Assembly: GCA_029287455.1 (NCBI GenBank)
Contig: JARFRB010000058.1
Location: 1 to 39,212, forward strand
DNA from: Pelagibius litoralis
Lineage (GTDB): Bacteria; Pseudomonadota; Alphaproteobacteria; Kiloniellales; DSM-21159
Reading direction: 5' to 3'
DNA: 39,212 nt
The notes below the pieces were generated by a model. It worked only from the letters and a program-made list of their open reading frames with translations. It was not told where the DNA came from and did no database searches. Every line of letters begins with the position of its first letter. Position 1 is the first letter of the stretch. The position numbers and the translations under genes are program-made. This document shows, in pieces, positions 7,546 through 16,701 of this stretch.

Positions 7546-9312
7546 TTATGGCCGTTTCTTGCTGCGTTGCAACATGGTGGCCGCCGTGTCGACCTCGCGG
7601 GTTTCCGGATCGGCGACTACGCCGAACAAGGCCTCGGCCTGGTCGAGCGAGTAGTAGCTCCGGCGCAGGTCTCTTTCGACGAGTTCCACGGGACGGTCGA
7701 AGGGGTGGCCGAAGCCGCCGCCGCCCGGCGTCGAGACCGCTACGGAATCCCCGGCCTTGATGGCGATGCCCTGATCCTTCGAAAGGTGTTCGGGCGTGAA
7801 GGGCTGTCCCTCGCGGATGACGGTTACGCGGTTTGCCGCACCTTCGGCTCCGCCTTTCGCGCCCGGCGGGCCGACCCGGCCATGGTCCATCACGAAGGAG
7901 GCGCGCGCCTCGCCGCGCCTAAGCGTGACTTTGTAATCCACGCCGAAGCCGCCGCGTTTCGCACCGGCCCCTCCGGAGCCTTCGCGTAAAGCGTAGCGGT
8001 CGAAGAGCACTGGATAGATCTGCTCCGTAACCTCGATGGGTGGCGTCTTCGAGATCCCGATGGTGGAGCAGCCGTTCGTCAAGCCGTCGTGGTCGGCATT
8101 GCCTCCATAACCGCCGCCGCTGATCTGATACATCACGAAGGCGCGGCCGCGTTCAGGATCGAAGCCGCCCAGCGCGAAGTTGCCCGAGGTGCCGGCCGGG
8201 GCGGCCGTGACCCTGTCCGGAATGGCTTGCACCAAGGCGGAGAAGACGGCCTCGGCTATGCGCTGGGAAACCTCGGCTGCGCAGCCGGAAACCGGACGGG
8301 GATAACGAGCGTAGAGAAAGGTCCCCTCAGGGTCCTCGATCTTCAGGGGCTCGAAGGTGCCGGCGTTGATCGGCACCTCGGGGAAAATGTGCTTCATGGC
8401 GAGGTAGATCGACGAGCGGGTGGTCGCGATCACCGAGTTCATCGGGCCAAGGCAGGGCGGGCTTGATCCGGATAGGTCGAACGTAAGCTCCTCGCCCTGC
8501 TTCGTGATGGTCAAAGCGATCCGCAATGGCTCATCGACAACGCCGTCGGAGTCAACGAAGGCCTCGCCCTTGTAGACGCCGTTGGGGATGGTCGCGATCT
8601 TCGCCCGCATGCGCCGGGCCGCGCGCTCGCGCAGTTCAACGATGGCCTCGTCGACGGTTGTCTTGCCGTAGCGCTCGATCATCGCGGTGAGGCGCCGCGC
8701 GCCCACGGTCAAAGCGGCGGCCTGCGCCTTGACGTCGCCGATCCGTTGGTCGGCGATGCGGATGTTCGACATGATGATGGCGTAGATTTCCGGGTCCATC
8801 TTGCCGCGCTTGAAAAGCTTCACGGGCGGCAGGCGCAGTCCCTCTTGCTCGACCTCGGTGGCGTTGGCGGAAAAGCCGCCCGGCACCGCACCGCCGATGT
8901 CAGGCCAATGGCCGGTGTTCGCCAGCCAGGCGAAGAGCGTGCCCTCGTGAAAGAAAGGCATGACGAAGCGCACGTCCATCAGATGCGTGCCGCCAAGATA
9001 AGGGTCGTTGACGATGTAGATATCGCCGTCCTCCGGGGGTGCGGTGTCCCCGGCGGCGATCTTCGCCAGCACCGCCTTGGTGGAGTCCTGCATGGTGCCT
9101 ACGAAGACCGGTAAGCCCAAATCGCCTTGCGCGATCAGGTCGCCGGTGTCGCGGTGATAGATCCCGTCGGAGCGGTCGTTCGCCTCCGAGATCACCGGCG
9201 AGAAGGCCGAGCGCGAAAACGCCAGGTCCATCTCGTTACAGACCTGCTGCAGACCGTTCTGGATCACCGTGAGCGTGACCGGGTCGAGAGCGCTGTCTTT
9301 TTCGATCGTCAT
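7546..9312 (-). CDS. hyuB: hydantoinase B/oxoprolinase family protein (HyuB)
   Basis: 588 aa, full length for the HyuB family. Hallmarks are DPVTLTVIQNGLQQVCNEMDL at the start, then ISEANDRSDGIYHRDTGD, DGDIYIVNDPYLGGTHLMD, NTGHWPDIGGAVPGG and the C-terminal VSTPGGGGFGHPFDRP. HyuA and HyuB together form ATP-dependent amidohydrolases that open hydantoins, 5-oxoproline or related lactams; other relatives are acetone or acetophenone carboxylases. Its ATG overlaps the hyuA stop by four bases. Close coupling to an importer and ring-modifying enzymes suggests it opens a cyclic amide made by the upstream enzymes (inference). Confidence 0.94.
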   Translation of the reverse strand: MTIEKDSALDPVTLTVIQNGLQQVCNEMDLAFSRSAFSPVISEANDRSDGIYHRDTGDLIAQGDLGLPVFVGTMQDSTKAVLAKIAAGDTAPPEDGDIYIVNDPYLGGTHLMDVRFVMPFFHEGTLFAWLANTGHWPDIGGAVPGGFSANATEVEQEGLRLPPVKLFKRGKMDPEIYAIIMSNIRIADQRIGDVKAQAAALTVGARRLTAMIERYGKTTVDEAIVELRERAARRMRAKIATIPNGVYKGEAFVDSDGVVDEPLRIALTITKQGEELTFDLSGSSPPCLGPMNSVIATTRSSIYLAMKHIFPEVPINAGTFEPLKIEDPEGTFLYARYPRPVSGCAAEVSQRIAEAVFSALVQAIPDRVTAAPAGTSGNFALGGFDPERGRAFVMYQISGGGYGGNADHDGLTNGCSTIGISKTPPIEVTEQIYPVLFDRYALREGSGGAGAKRGGFGVDYKVTLRRGEARASFVMDHGRVGPPGAKGGAEGAANRVTVIREGQPFTPEHLSKDQGIAIKAGDSVAVSTPGGGGFGHPFDRPVELVERDLRRSYYSLDQAEALFGVVADPETREVDTAATMLQRSKKRP

Positions 9313-11399
9313 CCGCCCGTCCTTTCACTTCCGGCGCGATTGAGCGTCAGTATCAGGTTGCCATGCCCGTCCTGGGAAAGAGTAGCGTCCGGAGGGATCA
9401 CCACCGTGGTGTCCATCTGTCGCACGATGGCGGGGCCGGGGAACGCGGCATCGGCGGGCAGCGCCTCGCGGGCGTGAATAGGGGTCGCCCGCCAGCCGTC
9501 CTCGAACCAGACCTGGCGCTCGCCGATGAAGGAGTCTTTCAGAGAGGTGCCGCGAAGGGTGTCGTCGGATAAGGCCTCCACCCCCACGGTCTTGCGGTGC
9601 CCTATGACGGCGGTGTTGAGGTTGACGAGAACCGGGCGAATTTCGGGGAGCTCGACGGCGAAACGTTCCCAATAGGCCTTGGCGAAGAGGCCTTCCAGTT
9701 CCGTGCGGGAAAGCCGGCGGCCGGGCAGGGGGATGGTGAGGATATGGGTCTGCCCTTGGAATTGCATGTCGGCGCTGTGGAGAGTCACGACCTTCTCGAC
9801 GGCGATGTCTTCGCGCTCGAGGGTGGCGTGGCCCTCGGCGATCTGGGCGTCGAAGATGGCGGTCACTTGGTCCATGTCGACAAGGCCGAGCGGTTGGTTG
9901 AGGGTGCGCACATAGTCATGGCGCGCATCCGCGACGACGCAGCCGATGGCGTTGGTGATTCCCGGGCGCGCCGGTATCACCACGCGCGGTATGGACAGCT
10001 CGCGCGCCAAGGCGGCGGCGTGCAGCGGCCCGGCACCTCCAAAGGCGAAAAGCGCGAAATCGCGCGGGTCGTGGCCGCGCGCCAGGGAGACCATGCGGAT
10101 AGCCCCCGCCATTTTGGTGTTGGCTACTCTCAGGACCGCCGCCGCCGCCGCGTCCGCCGAAAGGCCGAGCGGTTCGCCCAACTCCCGTTCGAAGGTTTCG
10201 CGCAGTTGATCGAAGGAGACGGGCCGGTCCACCGAGAGCAGCTTTTCCGGGTCAAGGCGCCCCAGCAAGAGGTTCGCGTCGGTGATGGTGGGCCGTGCGC
10301 CGCCGCGCCCATAGCAGATCGGCCCCGGCAGAGCGCCGGCGCTTTCCGGGCCGACTTGCAAGAGGCCCGCCTCGTCGATCCGCGCGATGGAGCCGCCGCC
10401 CGCGCCGATGGTGTGGACATCCACCATGGGCACGTGGATGGGAATGCCATATTCCAGTTCCAGCTCGCTCGACACTTGGGGCACGCCGTCGCGCACCAAG
10501 GCAACGTCGGAAGACGTGCCGCCCATGTCGTAGGTGATAGCGTTGGCGATCCCCGCTTGCCGGGCTGTGGCGGCAGCGGCCATGACGCCCGAGGCCGGGC
10601 CGGACATTACGGTCTTCACCGCCTCCTCGGTCACGATCCGCGAGGAGACCGTGCCCCCGTTGCCTTGCATGACAAGAAGGTCGTGGCCGTAGCCCCGGTC
10701 GCCGAGTTCACCGCGCAAGCGCGCGATGTAGCGATCCAGGATCGGCTGTACCGCGGCGTTCACCGCGGCCGTGGTGCCCCGCTCGTACTCCCGGAACTCC
10801 GAGACGATGGCGTGGCCCAGGGTGATGTAGGGATTTGGCCATATCTCTTGGGCGATCTCTCTGGCGCGCAGCTCGTGTGCCGGATTGCGGTAAGCATGCA
10901 GGAAGTGAATCACCAAGGTTTCGGCTCCCCGCGCCAGCAGGGCTTCGCAGGCGGCCACGACCGCCGCTTCGTCGAGGGCAGTGAGCACCTGGCCGTCAGC
11001 GTCCATGCGCTCCGGAACTTCAAGGCGCAGGTCCCGTTCGATCAAGGGCTCGAAGCTGCCGAACATGCCATAGGGCTGCGGCCGCGTCCGGCGGCCAAGC
11101 TCCAGCACGTCGCGAAAGCCCTCTGTGGTGATCAGGCCGACCTTGGAAATCTTGCGCTCCAGAAGCGCGTTCGTGGTGGTGGTGGTGCCGTGAACGATGC
11201 TTTCGATTTCAGACAGAGTGGCGCCCGCGGCTTCCGAGGCCGCCTCCAGGGCCGCCATGACGCCGAAGGCTTGGTTGTCCGTGGTCGATGGGACCTTGGC
11301 GATGGAAACCTGGCCGCCATCCTCGCCGCCGCCCTCACCGAGCAAGATCAGATCGGTGAAGGTCCCGCCCACGTCCACGCCAACGATCTTGCCGCTCAT
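9309..11399 (-). CDS. hyuA: hydantoinase A/oxoprolinase family protein (HyuA)
   Basis: 696 aa. It begins with the ASKHA-type phosphate loop VGVDVGGTFTDLIL. The HGTTTTTNALLERK segment, the central YDMGGTSSDVALV motif, DVHTIGAGGGSIARID and ALPGPICYGRGGARPTITDANL follow, all typical of HyuA/5-oxoprolinase ATP-binding subunits. It would phosphorylate and thereby activate the cyclic amide for hydrolysis with HyuB. A GGAGG-type ribosome binding site precedes the ATG. It lies 19 bases after livF, so importer and hydrolase are probably co-transcribed. The exact substrate (hydantoin, lactam or other) cannot be read from the sequence. Confidence 0.94.
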   Translation of the reverse strand: MSGKIVGVDVGGTFTDLILLGEGGGEDGGQVSIAKVPSTTDNQAFGVMAALEAASEAAGATLSEIESIVHGTTTTTNALLERKISKVGLITTEGFRDVLELGRRTRPQPYGMFGSFEPLIERDLRLEVPERMDADGQVLTALDEAAVVAACEALLARGAETLVIHFLHAYRNPAHELRAREIAQEIWPNPYITLGHAIVSEFREYERGTTAAVNAAVQPILDRYIARLRGELGDRGYGHDLLVMQGNGGTVSSRIVTEEAVKTVMSGPASGVMAAAATARQAGIANAITYDMGGTSSDVALVRDGVPQVSSELELEYGIPIHVPMVDVHTIGAGGGSIARIDEAGLLQVGPESAGALPGPICYGRGGARPTITDANLLLGRLDPEKLLSVDRPVSFDQLRETFERELGEPLGLSADAAAAAVLRVANTKMAGAIRMVSLARGHDPRDFALFAFGGAGPLHAAALARELSIPRVVIPARPGITNAIGCVVADARHDYVRTLNQPLGLVDMDQVTAIFDAQIAEGHATLEREDIAVEKVVTLHSADMQFQGQTHILTIPLPGRRLSRTELEGLFAKAYWERFAVELPEIRPVLVNLNTAVIGHRKTVGVEALSDDTLRGTSLKDSFIGERQVWFEDGWRATPIHAREALPADAAFPGPAIVRQMDTTVVIPPDATLSQDGHGNLILTLNRAGSERTGG

Positions 11400-11418
11400 G
11401 GTGTCCGGTCCCTCCGGG

Positions 11419-12129
11419 TCAAACCGTCAGATAGGCCTGGCGCAGCGATTCGTCCGCCGCCAGTTCGGCCATGGAGCCTTCGTAGCGGATCCGGCCGCTC
11501 TCGATCACGTAGGCGCGGTCGGAAAGCTCGCGGGCGAAGTAGAGGTTCTGTTCGGACAGCAGGACTGTCAGGCCCTCCGCCTTCAAGGCCGCGATGCTGC
11601 GCGCCATCTGCTCGACGATCACCGGCGCCAGCCCTTCCGAGGGTTCGTCGAGGAGGATGGCCGAGGGGTTTCCCATCAGCGTGCGGGCGATCGTCAGCAT
11701 TTGTTGCTCGCCGCCGGACATGCGCCCGCCGGGGCGGTCGCGCATCTCCGCGAGATTGGGGAACATCTCGAACAGGCGCTCCGGCGTCCAGGGCGTCAGG
11801 TTGTCGCGCGCGGGCTGGCGGCCGACCTCAAGGTTTTCCATCACGGTCAGCTCGGTGAATATGCGCCGCTCCTCCGGCACGTAGCCGAGTCCGAGCTGTG
11901 CGAGGCGATAAGGGGGAAGGCGGCTAACGTCCCGCCCGTCGAAGCGGCGTGTCCCCCGCTGGTTGGCGACAAGGCCCATCACCGATTTCAGGGTCGTGGT
12001 CTTGCCGGCACCGTTGCGCCCCAGGAGGGCCACGACCTCACCGCGCCCGACCTCCAAGTTCACGCCGAACAGGATGTGAGCTTGACCGTAGTAGGCATCG
12101 AGATTCTCGATCGCGATCAACGGCGTCAT
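11419..12129 (-). CDS. livF: branched-chain amino acid-type ABC transporter ATPase, LivF
   Basis: 236 aa, single ABC domain. Walker A is LLGRNGAGKTTTLKSV, the signature is SGGEQQMLTIARTL and Walker B is AILLDEPSEGLAP; the SEGLAP sequence is characteristic of the LivF branch. It forms a heterodimer with LivG on the cytoplasmic side of the permease. The ATG overlaps the livG stop by four bases (12126-12129). The transporter's substrate is not necessarily an amino acid; the enzyme neighbours suggest the heterocycle or amide to be degraded (inference). Confidence 0.95.
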   Translation of the reverse strand: MTPLIAIENLDAYYGQAHILFGVNLEVGRGEVVALLGRNGAGKTTTLKSVMGLVANQRGTRRFDGRDVSRLPPYRLAQLGLGYVPEERRIFTELTVMENLEVGRQPARDNLTPWTPERLFEMFPNLAEMRDRPGGRMSGGEQQMLTIARTLMGNPSAILLDEPSEGLAPVIVEQMARSIAALKAEGLTVLLSEQNLYFARELSDRAYVIESGRIRYEGSMAELAADESLRQAYLTV

Positions 12130-12893
12130 GAAACAGGCTCCGGCGGTTCCGCCGCACCGCCCAGGTAGATGCGCCGCACCTCCGGGTCGGCGCGCACCTG
12201 GCTTGGCGGGCCGCTCGCGATCGCCCGCCCGCGGTCGAGCACGAGGATACGGTTGGCGTGGGCGAAGACCACGTCCATATCGTGCTCGGTGAAGAGCACG
12301 GAGATCCCGCGCTCCCGCACGATCTCGGCGGCGAGGCCCATGAGCGCGATGCGCTCGCCGGGCGCCATGCCGGCGGTGGGCTCGTCCATGAGCAGCAGCT
12401 TGGGCTCATTGGCCAGAGCGACCGCTAGCTCCACCCGCTTGATATCGCCGTAGGCCAGCACGCCGCAGGCCCGTTCGGCTTGGTCCGCCATCCCGACCCG
12501 CGCTAGCACCGCCATGGCTTCCTCGCGGTAAAGCCCGTTCGCCTTCGGCCAGAGCGCCCTGACCCGACGATGATGGCTGATTAGCGCCATCTGCACGTTC
12601 TCCCGCAGGGTCATCGAGGCGAAGGTGGCGGTGATCTGAAAAGTGCGGCCGACGCCCAGACGCCAGATCGCGCGCGGCGGCAATCCGGTGATGTCCCGGC
12701 CGCTTAGGCGGACCGTTCCGCTGTCCGGGGTCAATTGTCCGCCAACCATGTTGAAGCAGGTGGACTTTCCGGCCCCATTCGGGCCGATGATCGCCAAGAG
12801 CTCGCCGGCCTCCACGCCGAAGGACAGATCGGTGACGGCTTTCACTCCTCCGAAGGCTTTGGCGAGACGCTCGACTTGCAGGACGGTGTTCAT
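12126..12893 (-). CDS. livG: branched-chain amino acid-type ABC transporter ATPase, LivG
   Basis: 255 aa. Walker A is IIGPNGAGKSTCFNMV, the Q-loop region is GRTFQITATF and Walker B is LLLMDEPTAGMAP, followed by the C-terminal VFAHANRILVLDRG strand. The signature loop reads LAYGDIKRVELAVAL, a variant of the usual LSYG-x-QR-x-LEIA. The stop overlaps the livF start and the ATG overlaps the permease stop, giving tight translational coupling. Confidence 0.95.
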   Translation of the reverse strand: MNTVLQVERLAKAFGGVKAVTDLSFGVEAGELLAIIGPNGAGKSTCFNMVGGQLTPDSGTVRLSGRDITGLPPRAIWRLGVGRTFQITATFASMTLRENVQMALISHHRRVRALWPKANGLYREEAMAVLARVGMADQAERACGVLAYGDIKRVELAVALANEPKLLLMDEPTAGMAPGERIALMGLAAEIVRERGISVLFTEHDMDVVFAHANRILVLDRGRAIASGPPSQVRADPEVRRIYLGGAAEPPEPVS

Positions 12894-14755
12894 GGCTCTC
12901 GCGCCTCACTGGCTACGTGAGCGCGATTGTCGAAAAAGCCCACGATCCCAGTTGGAAATGCCAATACGAGCGCGATGATCACGCCGCCCAGGATGGCCCG
13001 CCAATAATCTGTCAGCGGCATGACGTAGGCTTCCAAAAGCGGGAAGACAGCACCGCCGAGCAGCGGGCCGGTGAGGGTCTGAATCCCGCCCAGCAGGACC
13101 ATCACGAGGCCGTCCACCGAGGTGGGAATCGACAGGACGCCAGGATCCACATTGCCTTTCGAGAAGACGAAAACTCCGCCCGCGATGCCGGCGGCGGTGC
13201 CCGCGAAGGCGAAGCCCAGCCATTGGTGCCGCCTGAGATCGATCCCGATCGCGTCAGTGCGCAGGGGGGAATCCCTGCCGGCCCTGAGTGTGTATCCGAA
13301 GGGAGCGAAGACGGCGCGCCACAGCACTGCGATCGCCGCGCCGCAAATAATGAGCGTCAGGTAGTAGTAGACCAGCCGCCCGGAGGCCCAGGACGAGGGC
13401 CAAATGCCGATCAAGCCGTTGTCGCCCCCCGTGACCTCCCACCACTGAAAGGCGATGGACCAGACGATCTGGGCGAAAGCCAGTGTCAGCATCGCAAGGT
13501 AAACGCCCGACAAGCGCACCACGAACCAGCCAAACAGCAGGCCGCCGGCGGCCGCCGCGACCGGTGCCGCGAGGATCGCAAGCTCCATCGGCGCGCCCAG
13601 GTGCTTGACAGTCAGCGCGGCACCATAGGCGCCAAGCCCGAAATAGGCGGCATGGCCGAAGGAAACCATGCCGCCGTTGCCCATGATGAAGTTCAGGCTG
13701 AAGGCGAATAACGCGAAGACCAGCACCTCGATGGCCAGGTTCAAGCCGTAGTCGTCCACCACGAGCGGCAGGGCGAGAAGTCCGGCCAAAAGCAGGGCGA
13801 TGGCGAGTTGACCCTTGCCGGACAATGGCCGAAGCGGCCGGTCGGTGGCGAAACCATGGCCGCTCGGGGCCTCCGGTTTGCCCAGCAGGCCCCAAGGCCG
13901 GATCACCAAGACCACCGCCATGACCAGGAAGATCAGCACCAGGGTGATCTTGGGAAAGATCAGGATGCCGAAGGCCTGCAGCTCGGCGATAATGAAGGCA
14001 GCGAGGAAGGCGCCCAGCACGTTGCCCATGCCGCCGATCACGGTCACCACGAAGGCCTCGGCGATGATGTTGAAATCCATGAAGGGATTGGCCGGCTCCC
14101 TGGGAAGCTGAAGCGCGCCCGCCAAGCCCGCCAGAAAGGCGCCCAAGAACAAGACGCCGGTGAAAAGCAGGCCTTGGTTGACGCCCAAGGCGCCCACCAT
14201 CTCACGGTCCTGGGTCGCGGCGCGCACCAAAGTGCCCCAACGGGTGCGGTGGAACAGCAGCCAGAGCAGCCCAAGGACTGCCGGCCCGGCCAAAATCATC
14301 ACCGCCTCGTATTCCGGAAAGCGCTGCCCCATGATCTCGATGCTGCCGGAGATACCGGGAGCCCGGGGGCCAAGTAGCTCCTCGGGACCCCAGATCACCA
14401 CCACTAGATCCTGCATCACCAAAACCACGCCGAAGGTCGCGAGCAATTGGAAAAGCTCGTGCGCGCGGTAGATGCGCCGCAGCAGCAAGACCTCCATCGC
14501 CACGCCCACCAGGCCGACAGCGCAGGCCGCCAGCAGGACCGCACCCCAGAACCCGACGACCCCGCCCAGCGCGGACATTAGCGGCCCGACCAGGGTGTAA
14601 GCCATGTAGGCGCCCAGCATGTAAAAGCTGCCGTGGGCGAAGTTCACGATTCGGGTCACCCCGAAGATGATCGTCAAGCCGCAGGCGATGAGAAAGAGAT
14701 TGGACGCGCTTGCCAGCCCCGTCAGGAACTGCACGACGACGAAGGAAAGATCCAT
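12890..14755 (-). CDS. fused LivH-LivM ABC permease
   Basis: 621 aa, about twice a single permease. Residues 1 to roughly 290 are a LivH-type permease (ACGLTIIFGVTRIVNFAHGSFYMLGAYMAY, trimmed here to its key IVNFAHG motif). Residues from about 315 are a LivM-type permease (NFIMGNGGMVSFGHAAYFGLG and the GGIQTLTGPLLGGAV loop). A short linker of charged residues separates them. The fusion ensures equal amounts of the two membrane halves. It overlaps livG by four bases and is separated from the binding-protein gene by a 96-base gap with a stem-loop. Confidence 0.94.
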   Translation of the reverse strand: MDLSFVVVQFLTGLASASNLFLIACGLTIIFGVTRIVNFAHGSFYMLGAYMAYTLVGPLMSALGGVVGFWGAVLLAACAVGLVGVAMEVLLLRRIYRAHELFQLLATFGVVLVMQDLVVVIWGPEELLGPRAPGISGSIEIMGQRFPEYEAVMILAGPAVLGLLWLLFHRTRWGTLVRAATQDREMVGALGVNQGLLFTGVLFLGAFLAGLAGALQLPREPANPFMDFNIIAEAFVVTVIGGMGNVLGAFLAAFIIAELQAFGILIFPKITLVLIFLVMAVVLVIRPWGLLGKPEAPSGHGFATDRPLRPLSGKGQLAIALLLAGLLALPLVVDDYGLNLAIEVLVFALFAFSLNFIMGNGGMVSFGHAAYFGLGAYGAALTVKHLGAPMELAILAAPVAAAAGGLLFGWFVVRLSGVYLAMLTLAFAQIVWSIAFQWWEVTGGDNGLIGIWPSSWASGRLVYYYLTLIICGAAIAVLWRAVFAPFGYTLRAGRDSPLRTDAIGIDLRRHQWLGFAFAGTAAGIAGGVFVFSKGNVDPGVLSIPTSVDGLVMVLLGGIQTLTGPLLGGAVFPLLEAYVMPLTDYWRAILGGVIIALVLAFPTGIVGFFDNRAHVASEAREP

Positions 14756-14851
14756 CAGCGCGGCATCCTTCGGGTCAAGGCCTTACCACCCCTCCGCCGC
14801 CCGCTCCAAGGGAGGTGCCGCGGAGGGGAGGGGGCGAACTTGCGCGCTGCG
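14756..14851 (-). repeat. intergenic stem-loop between binding protein and permease genes
   Basis: Perfect 9-base arms CCCCTCCGC (14789-14797) and GCGGAGGGG (14820-14828) enclose a second small stem, CTCC-AAG-GGAG. No T-tract follows on the minus strand, so it is probably not a strong intrinsic terminator. Stem-loops after binding-protein genes often stabilise that part of the mRNA or attenuate readthrough, which would make more binding protein than permease; that role is inferred here. Confidence 0.55.
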
Positions 14852-16063
14852 TCACTGGTCGCCGCGCGCCGCCTTGACTTCGGCTTCCGGATGCATGTAG
14901 TCGGCGCCGTCCGCGTAGCGCCAATCCACCATCACTCCCTTGCCGTCCTTGACCGCGATGGTGCCCACGAAGGCGCCGAGCGAGGACTGGTTGTCGATCG
15001 CGCGCATGGTCATCGGGCCAATGGGCGTGGACATGTTCAAGCCTTCCAGCGCCGCGATCATCTGATCGGTGTCGGTCGAGCCCGCCTTGTCGAGCATCGC
15101 CTTGATCGCATAGCCGATGGTGTAGCCAAGCAAGGAGGCCAGCCGGGGTGAGTCTCCATACTTTTCTTGGTACGCCGCCACGAACCTGTCATGGATCGGA
15201 TTGTCGATGTCGTACCAGGGGTAGCCGGTGACGATCCAGCCCTCGGGAGCTTCGTCCTTCATCGGGTCCAGGTATTCCGGCTCGCCGGTCAGTAAGGACA
15301 GCACCGTGCGGTCCTCGAAGAGGCCGCGCGTCTGGCCTTCGCGCACGAATTTGGCCAGGTCGCCCGCGAAGAGCGCGTTGAAAATGCCGTCGGGATTGGC
15401 CTGCAGGATGGCTTGCACCGTGGCCCCGGCGTCGATCTTGCCGAGTGCTGGGTACTGTTCGATGATGATTTCCGCGCCAGGCATCTTCTCTTCTGCCAGC
15501 TTCTTGAAGTTCGCCGCCGCTGCTTGCCCGTATTCGTAGTTCGGCGCGACGATGGCCCAGCGGGTCTTGCCCAGCTTGGCCGCCTCGTCCACCAGCATGC
15601 CGGTCTGCATGTAGGTGTTGGGGCGCATGCGGAAGGTGTAGGCGTTGCCTTGCGCCATGGTTAGCGCATCGCTCAACGGCTCGGCGGCGATAAAGAGCAC
15701 CTCGCGCTGCTTGGCGAAGTCCGCGACTGCCAGGCCGATATTGGAGAAGAAGGTTCCGAACAGGAAGGCGACATCCTCGCGCGAGACCAGCTCCTCGGCC
15801 ACCCGAACCGCGTCGGCGGTGGTCCCGCCGTCGTCCCGGGAAATGACCTCGATGGGCCGCCCGTTCAGGACGCCGCCCGCATCGTTGATCTCCTCGATAG
15901 CGAGCTGCCAGCCGCTGCGATAGGGATCGGCGAAGGCAGCGATCCGGGCATAGCTGAAAAGCTCTCCAACCTTCACCGGCTCGGCGGCCTTTGCGGTGCC
16001 GGTCAGGCCCGCAAGACCAATGGCGGTCGCCGCCACGCCAACAATAAGGTTCCGTCTGTTCAT
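14852..16063 (-). CDS. periplasmic substrate-binding protein of the Liv-type importer
   Basis: 403 aa from the ATG at 16063. A signal peptide is clear: MNRRN, a hydrophobic core (LIVGVAATAIGLAGL) and a likely cleavage after TAKA. The mature part is a type I periplasmic fold (Peripla_BP_6): KVGELFSYARIAAFADP, EEINDAGGVLNGRPIEV, AVVPP-region DDGGTTADAV, and WAIVAPNYEYGQAAA. The start is supported by GGGAG eight bases upstream; a GTG one codon earlier is possible. The closest named functions would be amino acid, amide or urea binding, but the ligand cannot be told from sequence. It directly follows the AA_synth gene by 53 bases. Confidence 0.94.
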   Translation of the reverse strand: MNRRNLIVGVAATAIGLAGLTGTAKAAEPVKVGELFSYARIAAFADPYRSGWQLAIEEINDAGGVLNGRPIEVISRDDGGTTADAVRVAEELVSREDVAFLFGTFFSNIGLAVADFAKQREVLFIAAEPLSDALTMAQGNAYTFRMRPNTYMQTGMLVDEAAKLGKTRWAIVAPNYEYGQAAAANFKKLAEEKMPGAEIIIEQYPALGKIDAGATVQAILQANPDGIFNALFAGDLAKFVREGQTRGLFEDRTVLSLLTGEPEYLDPMKDEAPEGWIVTGYPWYDIDNPIHDRFVAAYQEKYGDSPRLASLLGYTIGYAIKAMLDKAGSTDTDQMIAALEGLNMSTPIGPMTMRAIDNQSSLGAFVGTIAVKDGKGVMVDWRYADGADYMHPEAEVKAARGDQ

Positions 16064-16116
16064 CACCTTTACTCCCTGTTCGAGTAGTATCGAGTGCTCT
16101 TCTTGCGTCCGGGCCG

Positions 16117-16701
16117 TTAGCGTTGGCCGTCTTCGCCCTTGATCTCCTCCTTGCGCAGGCCACCCACTCGCGCGTGGATTCTTTCACCCGTTGTCATCGC
16201 CAAGCAGAACACGATCTCATCGCGGCGCGGGGCGTCCGGCACGTTCAGCGTCATGGCGCTGAAGTGGCTGCGCACATAGGCGGCGTTGATGTGGTGAATG
16301 GGAATGTCGATGGCGGTGCCCAATGTGCCGACTTTCTTGCTTGACGGGACGATGGCCTTGGCGTTGCCCAAGGCCTCGCGCATGGCATAGCCCCCAGGGA
16401 CGTGCCAGAGGGCGCCATGCTCCAACTCGCCGTCCTCACCGACAATCGCGCCCTTGCCGTAGGCTTCGATGGCGCTCGGCTCGACCCCCATTCCCGCCAG
16501 CAGGCGGCGCGTCATCTCCAGCCCAACGGGCTTCAAGGCTTCCATAAGCGGCAGGATATCCTCCACGTAGTGGTCCGCGTAGGGGTTGGCCATGACGCAG
16601 CAGACACCGCCGCGCAGCACGGGCGTGGGCGGCGGCATGCCGCCCTCGTGGCGCAGTTCTTCGACGGTAACGAGGATTTTGCGGATGTTGATCAGTTCCA
16701 T
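16117..16701 (-). CDS. amino acid synthesis family protein (PF06684-like)
   Basis: 194 aa. I placed the start at 16701 (ATG, MELINIRKILVTVEELRHEG), where family homology begins; the frame stays open much further upstream but that part is antisense-like sequence. Conserved blocks are CCVMANPYADHYVEDILPLM, AYGKGAIVGEDGELEHGA, LWHVPGGYAMREALG and DIPIHHINAAYVRSHFSA. Members are named 'amino acid synthesis' without firm biochemical evidence. The gene overlaps the UPF0280 stop by ten bases, placing it in the ring-modification cassette. A role as hydrolase or tautomerase on the reduced ring is a guess. Confidence 0.85.
   Translation of the reverse strand: MELINIRKILVTVEELRHEGGMPPPTPVLRGGVCCVMANPYADHYVEDILPLMEALKPVGLEMTRRLLAGMGVEPSAIEAYGKGAIVGEDGELEHGALWHVPGGYAMREALGNAKAIVPSSKKVGTLGTAIDIPIHHINAAYVRSHFSAMTLNVPDAPRRDEIVFCLAMTTGERIHARVGGLRKEEIKGEDGQR

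Noticed and set aside
9597-11858. A 753-codon open frame on the plus strand
   Set aside because: It lies antisense to hyuA and livF, which have full family motifs; it has no recognisable domain and is a by-product of high GC at third positions.
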